From: a virus
DNA: 64,000 nt
Virus record (IMG/VR): IMGVR_UViG_3300042371_001161
Span: 55,749-119,748 of that record
Reading direction: 5' to 3' (one strand)
The position numbers and the translations under genes are program-made. The notes under the pieces are model-generated. The model was not told the origin of the DNA. It searched no databases and was given only the letters and a program-made list of their open reading frames with translations. Within the stretch, counting starts at the first letter, position 1, and every line of letters begins with the position of its first letter. This document shows positions 61,181 to 64,000 of this stretch, piece by piece.

Positions 61181-61390
61181 ATGAACTCATTAGACCTACA
61201 CTCCACCACCATTGATAAACTCTCATTGGTAGGAACAGTCATTCATATCAACACCATTGGGAATACCGTAGAAGTGTGGTTAGCCGTACCTACCTCAGAT
61301 GGTACGCAACGCATTATCAGAAGTATCCCGTGTGAAACGCACTATCAGGCTCAGAGTGTTGCCCGACTGTGTAATGCGGTATGGTGCTAG
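61181..61390 (+). CDS. small hypothetical protein
   Basis: 69 residues from ATG 61181. Beta-rich sequence (LVGTVIHINTIGNTVEVWLAV) with a helical end (YQAQSVARLCNAVWC). TACGAT lies 8 nt before the ATG and there is no ribosome site, so a leaderless start is possible. First gene after the repeat region; function unknown. Confidence 0.55.
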   Translation: MNSLDLHSTTIDKLSLVGTVIHINTIGNTVEVWLAVPTSDGTQRIIRSIPCETHYQAQSVARLCNAVWC

Positions 61391-61392
61391 GT

Positions 61393-61566
61393 ATGAACAC
61401 TTACCGCATAACCGTCGTAGTCCGTAAAAGAGATGACATAGACGCACCATCGAGCATCGATGAAGCTGTGTCTATGGTTCATCAGTTACTAGAGCAGGGA
61501 AGCTTTCTAGAAGTTCTTGCCGTAGAGCCGGAAGAGAGACCGACGAACACAGTTCAGTGGGGATAG
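61393..61566 (+). CDS. small hypothetical protein
   Basis: 57 residues from ATG 61393, starting 2 nt after the previous stop (an ATG at 61381 would overlap it). The pattern NTYRITVVVRKRDD followed by a helix (SIDEAVSMVHQLLEQG) and a strand (FLEVLAVEPEE) is a compact alpha/beta fold. Function unknown. Confidence 0.55.
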   Translation: MNTYRITVVVRKRDDIDAPSSIDEAVSMVHQLLEQGSFLEVLAVEPEERPTNTVQWG

Positions 61567-61602
61567 GACACCCGCCCGCACAGTGAGTGGTACTCTCTCT
61601 CT

Positions 61603-61968
61603 GTGTCAGGAATTTACAGGCCACCCCACGCCCTCCATCAGTCCATTCGTGTTTCGTACCTGACCAACGACTACCTGACCGATGAAGAAAACTTAGAACA
61701 GATGCTCACTTGTTCATTGTTTCTAACAAAAGTTTTTCGTGCCTGCCGTGACGCAGGCGTGACGCCCCAGAGTGCCACGGGTAGTGAAGTAAACCTCGTA
61801 TCGCTTATGAGAGATACCGAGATGGAGTTGGACATCTATTGGTCACCGGATGAAATGGGCCGGCTCTCAGAACGGAAGCTATCCGAAGTCGAGAGCAGAA
61901 CGAAACAACGCAGGGGTTACTGCTATGCCGTTATGTACCGCATGACATCAGGACAAATAATCTCCTGA
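61603..61968 (+). CDS. hypothetical protein
   Basis: 121 residues from GTG 61603; no clear ribosome site, so the start is uncertain. Helical middle (NLEQMLTCSLFLTKVFRACRDAG) and a C-terminal KLSEVESRTKQRRGYCYAVMYRM. No family recognised. It is followed by a G-run and the TAGATAA control region of the next gene. Confidence 0.5.
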   Translation: MSGIYRPPHALHQSIRVSYLTNDYLTDEENLEQMLTCSLFLTKVFRACRDAGVTPQSATGSEVNLVSLMRDTEMELDIYWSPDEMGRLSERKLSEVESRTKQRRGYCYAVMYRMTSGQIIS

Positions 61969-62030
61969 AGCAAATGAGCGGGGCTCCTACCCACGAACAC
62001 GAAACAAATACCTTTTTTACAGGGTGCGTG

Positions 62031-62096
62031 GGGGGGTAATAGATAAGTTGTCTCCACTTAGAGTAGATAACTAAATCTGTCCGCCTAGTGGTACAG
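62031..62096 (+). promoter_or_regulatory. composite control element A (two TAGATAA boxes + inverted repeat + -10)
   Basis: A G-run and TAGATAA at 62040-62046, a second TAGATAA at 62064-62070, then CTGT (62077-62080) and GGTACAG (62090-62096), an imperfect form of the inverted repeat seen at elements B and C. TACAGT inside it can serve as -10. It lies upstream of the gene at 62130, which has a GGAAAGGG ribosome site. Confidence 0.6.
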
Positions 62097-62129
62097 TATT
62101 GACATCTACACGGAAAGGGAAAATCCAAA

Positions 62130-62831
62130 ATGCGTACAATCACAAGCCAGCAAGTTATTGCGGAAATGCTCACGGAGAACACGGGTCGTCATATCCTAGA
62201 TAGTGGCGATGCCTACGGGAGGCATTGGCAAAAGAATAACGGGCGCACGCTCTCAGAGTGGAACAGCGAACCCGAAGCGTGGGCAGACAGTTGGGGCGTA
62301 ACGCTCTCTGTCTATCACTACCTCACCAACCGTCTTGAGTATGCGCCACTCTTAGACGAAGAGTTCCGTAGTTTCTGCGAAGCAAACCCCGATGATAGTC
62401 ACCTCGGATTAGCCGAAAGTTTCGCAACCGAAAAAGACAGCAGTGCTCATTCGTGGAATACCTATAACGGGAATGACTCACTATCGCAGACATTACAGGG
62501 CGTGACATTCTCAGACGGTGACGAAGTTTTTGTCCTACTCCAAATACACGGGGGCGCAGATGTCCGAGGCGGATATACCACGCCTAGGGCGTTCCGTGTC
62601 ACGGTTGATATGGCGGAAGCGTTCCCGTATGACAACGCCGATTATTATCTCCACTGCCCGAACGATGAAGAGCACTCAGTGAGTGTGAACTACGGCGAAG
62701 CGGTCTCCCTTGTTCACGGGTACTCGCTCGCCGATGATGAGTCACCGATATTCGGCGAAGCAGGGTCAGAGTCCCCCTTGTGTCCTAAGTGCAAAATACC
62801 GTTCACGGTAGAAGCACCACAGGCGTACTAG
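62130..62831 (+). CDS. conserved hypothetical phage protein
   Basis: 233 residues. The start region (AEMLTENTGRHILDSGDAYG, then RHWQKNNGR) and YLTNRLEYAPLLDEEF, SQTLQGVTF and VLLQIHGGADVRGGYTTPRAF match a protein type I have seen in many large phages, without known function. The C-terminus has CPNDEEH and CPKC, a likely zinc site. It is controlled by composite element A. Soluble, probably early or mid expressed. Confidence 0.75.
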   Translation: MRTITSQQVIAEMLTENTGRHILDSGDAYGRHWQKNNGRTLSEWNSEPEAWADSWGVTLSVYHYLTNRLEYAPLLDEEFRSFCEANPDDSHLGLAESFATEKDSSAHSWNTYNGNDSLSQTLQGVTFSDGDEVFVLLQIHGGADVRGGYTTPRAFRVTVDMAEAFPYDNADYYLHCPNDEEHSVSVNYGEAVSLVHGYSLADDESPIFGEAGSESPLCPKCKIPFTVEAPQAY

Positions 62832-62876
62832 TTCGGTACACGACGCACGCACCGTGTCGGCGCTCATCTATGAGAG

Positions 62877-62986
62877 TAGATAAGTTGTCGGCTCGGTGCT
62901 TGTGCGCCTTGCTCAGTAGAAGTAGACCGCTAGGAGTCGCCACCTGTTATCTACTCTCACCACCGCCCGTGAGTGAGAGTAGATAA
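62877..62986. promoter_or_regulatory. intergenic cluster of three TAGATAA boxes
   Basis: In the 168-bp gap between the ends of convergent genes, TAGATAA occurs at 62877-62883 (+), 62947-62953 (-) and 62980-62986 (+), each as GAGAGTAGATAA or close to it. No gene starts here in the obvious direction, so the boxes are not all promoters of a start codon nearby. Confidence 0.6.
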
Positions 62987-62999
62987 CTTTTCGGCGTTG

Positions 63000-63188
63000 T
63001 TAGTGCATCGTTCGGGCGACGATGATATCGACTGAGCGCTCATTTTCTCTCGTTTCAGGAAAGTAGAACGCTAGCCCGAGATGTTTCATAGCGGATTTCT
63101 CACTACGAAAGCCCGTTCCGTCTACGGTCTTTACCGTTCGCCCGTCTGTCAATACCGCTACCCGATAGATGCTGAATGTATCTGACAT
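63000..63188 (-). CDS. small hypothetical protein
   Basis: 62 residues with AAAGGGG upstream of the ATG. Beta-rich (TFSIYRVAVLTDGRTVKTVDG) then a helix (RSEKSAMKHLGLAFYF). It is downstream of composite element C on the same strand. Function unknown. Confidence 0.6.
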   Translation of the reverse strand: MSDTFSIYRVAVLTDGRTVKTVDGTGFRSEKSAMKHLGLAFYFPETRENERSVDIIVARTMH

Positions 63189-63218
63189 TTCGTATCCCCT
63201 TTCACTTGGATACCTTTA

Positions 63219-63255
63219 GCGTACCACCACGGGTACAGACTTCTAAACTTATCTA
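63219..63255 (-). promoter_or_regulatory. composite control element C
   Basis: Minus strand: TAGATAA (63249-63255), then CTGTACC (63232-63238) and GGTACGC (63219-63225), an imperfect inverted repeat with TACGCT as -10. It lies 31 nt upstream of the gene that starts at 63188. Confidence 0.6.
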
Positions 63256-63341
63256 TCACCCCCCACGCCCGCCCCTAGCGGCCAGGAGCCCCGCAATAAT
63301 TCTTGACTCTCCCGCCTCGCTTCGCTCGTTGGGCTGACGCA

Positions 63342-63364
63342 CAAGCGAGAAATGCGCTCGCTTG
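63342..63364. repeat. 8-bp inverted repeat in intergenic DNA
   Basis: CAAGCGAG (63342-63349) and CTCGCTTG (63357-63364) around a 7-nt loop. The surrounding gap (63256-63437) is G/C-rich and otherwise holds only a TAGATAA box at 63419-63425 in minus orientation. Confidence 0.6.
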
Positions 63365-63437
63365 CTTGTCCTCGCTCTAGAGGTGAGAGGGGGCTAGGTC
63401 GGGCAAGTGTGCGCCGAGTTATCTACTCCCGTTGGGG

Positions 63438-63932
63438 TCACCACCCTTCCTGTTCCATCTCAAAGCGGATATTATCTCGTTCGCGCTCTTCGGGGGTCAT
63501 GTCCATATAGTAAGGCACGGGTTCTTCTCCGAGAACTTTCTGTCGCCACGCTTGTGGTGCGTCGCTTGCGAGTCCACCGCCCATAACCCAATTCATCACG
63601 AACTCTCCGTAGGCTTCGCCGTCTGCGTCGGTGTCGGCTTCCGCTTTATGGGCAAGTTCGGCTTGGCGTTCTAGTTCGTATTTGGAAACGGCGACGCCGT
63701 TCACCATTTCGTACTCACCCGAAAACATAAGCACCTCGTTCAGGTGGTCGGCGGTTGCGCTGTCCATCTTGCGAACCTTGGCGATGACTTGCGCCTTGGT
63801 CATAAGCCCTGGGAACTCAGCGATGATTTCATCATCTCCGTAGCAGGCGTAAATGGTTCCGTCGCCCTCGCAGGCGTTCATCAGGTTGAGGCTTGTGGTT
63901 CGGACTAAGTTGAGAAGTTCGGTTCGGTTCAT
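63438..63932 (-). CDS. hypothetical protein
   Basis: 164 residues. Mostly helical and acidic: RTELLNLVRTTSLNLMNACE, MTKAQVIAKVRKMDSATADH, and an Ala/Asp/Glu-rich middle, then YYMDMTPEERERDNIRFEME at the end. ATG lies 6 nt after the TACAGT of composite element B and lacks a ribosome site, so the message is probably leaderless. Function unknown. Confidence 0.6.
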   Translation of the reverse strand: MNRTELLNLVRTTSLNLMNACEGDGTIYACYGDDEIIAEFPGLMTKAQVIAKVRKMDSATADHLNEVLMFSGEYEMVNGVAVSKYELERQAELAHKAEADTDADGEAYGEFVMNWVMGGGLASDAPQAWRQKVLGEEPVPYYMDMTPEERERDNIRFEMEQEGW

Positions 63933-63939
63933 ACCCGAA

Positions 63940-63977
63940 CTGTACCACGGGGGGTACAGACTTGCGAGAGTTATCTA
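63940..63977 (-). promoter_or_regulatory. composite control element B
   Basis: Minus strand: a G-run, TAGATAA (63971-63977), then a perfect 7-bp inverted repeat CTGTACC/GGTACAG (63953-63959 and 63940-63946, 6-nt spacer). The -10-like TACAGT in its proximal arm ends 6 nt before the start codon of the gene at 63932, fixing its role as promoter. Confidence 0.65.
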
Positions 63978-64000
63978 TTACCCCCCCACGCTCGCCCCTC

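Overview
The window reads as a continuous piece of a large tailed-phage (HK97-fold) genome whose host is probably an actinobacterium. The head genes are in the usual order: portal C-terminus, prohead protease, acidic scaffold-like protein, major capsid protein. Phage replication genes (primase-helicase, SSB, SNF2-type helicase, class II ribonucleotide reductase), two tRNAs and a lysis region are also present. The actinobacterial assignment rests on a WhiB-type Fe-S regulator, DUF732-like lipoproteins, and several promoters whose -10 box lies 6-8 nt from an ATG with no Shine-Dalgarno (leaderless messages). No large terminase or tail genes are in the window.

Layout. 1-26.1 kb is the head module. 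It holds two giant ORFs: P1 (2887 aa, prohead protease fused to ArdC-like, zincin and SF1-helicase modules) and P2 (2849 aa, zincin plus a tandemly duplicated ParB-like module). The acidic scaffold candidate lies between them. Five tightly overlapping unknown genes and the capsid gene with its terminator follow P2. 26.2-28.7 kb carries small genes (DUF6321-like, thermonuclease). 28.7-32.8 kb is a minus-strand block with tRNA-Arg, an HNH endonuclease and nrdJ. 32.8-36.7 kb carries an H1-like protein, WhiB, primase-helicase and DNA-binding proteins. 36.8-46.7 kb is a third giant ORF, P3 (3305 aa), with GNAT-like, zincin, ADP-ribosyltransferase-like, DnaQ-like exonuclease and papain-like modules. 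46.7-52.5 kb has small genes, SSB, thioredoxin, lipoproteins and tRNA-Met/Ile. 52.6-58.7 kb has a SNF2 helicase, the endolysin/holin-like region and two exported lysozyme-like proteins. 58.7-61.2 kb is an unusual non-coding, low-complexity repeat region. 61.2-64 kb carries short genes under a repeated control element.

The most striking signal is a four-residue motif, LSSG. It occurs 17 times in P1, P2 and P3, with a few one-residue variants. Nearly all copies lie in low-complexity linkers between recognisable domains, and they are written with many different synonymous codons. P1 starts with the prohead protease, and the capsid protein has LSSR close to where an HK97-type delta domain would be removed. 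The hypothesis is a polyprotein cargo system: a capsid-associated protease cuts three polyvalent proteins into anti-defence and DNA-processing effectors that are packaged and injected with the genome. Cleavage and packaging are inferences. Motif, domain order and codon diversity are visible in the sequence.

A second signal is a composite control element in the last 5 kb: a TAGATAA box followed by an inverted repeat that overlaps a -10-like TACAGT, upstream of three genes on both strands, with extra TAGATAA copies in the flanking non-coding DNA.
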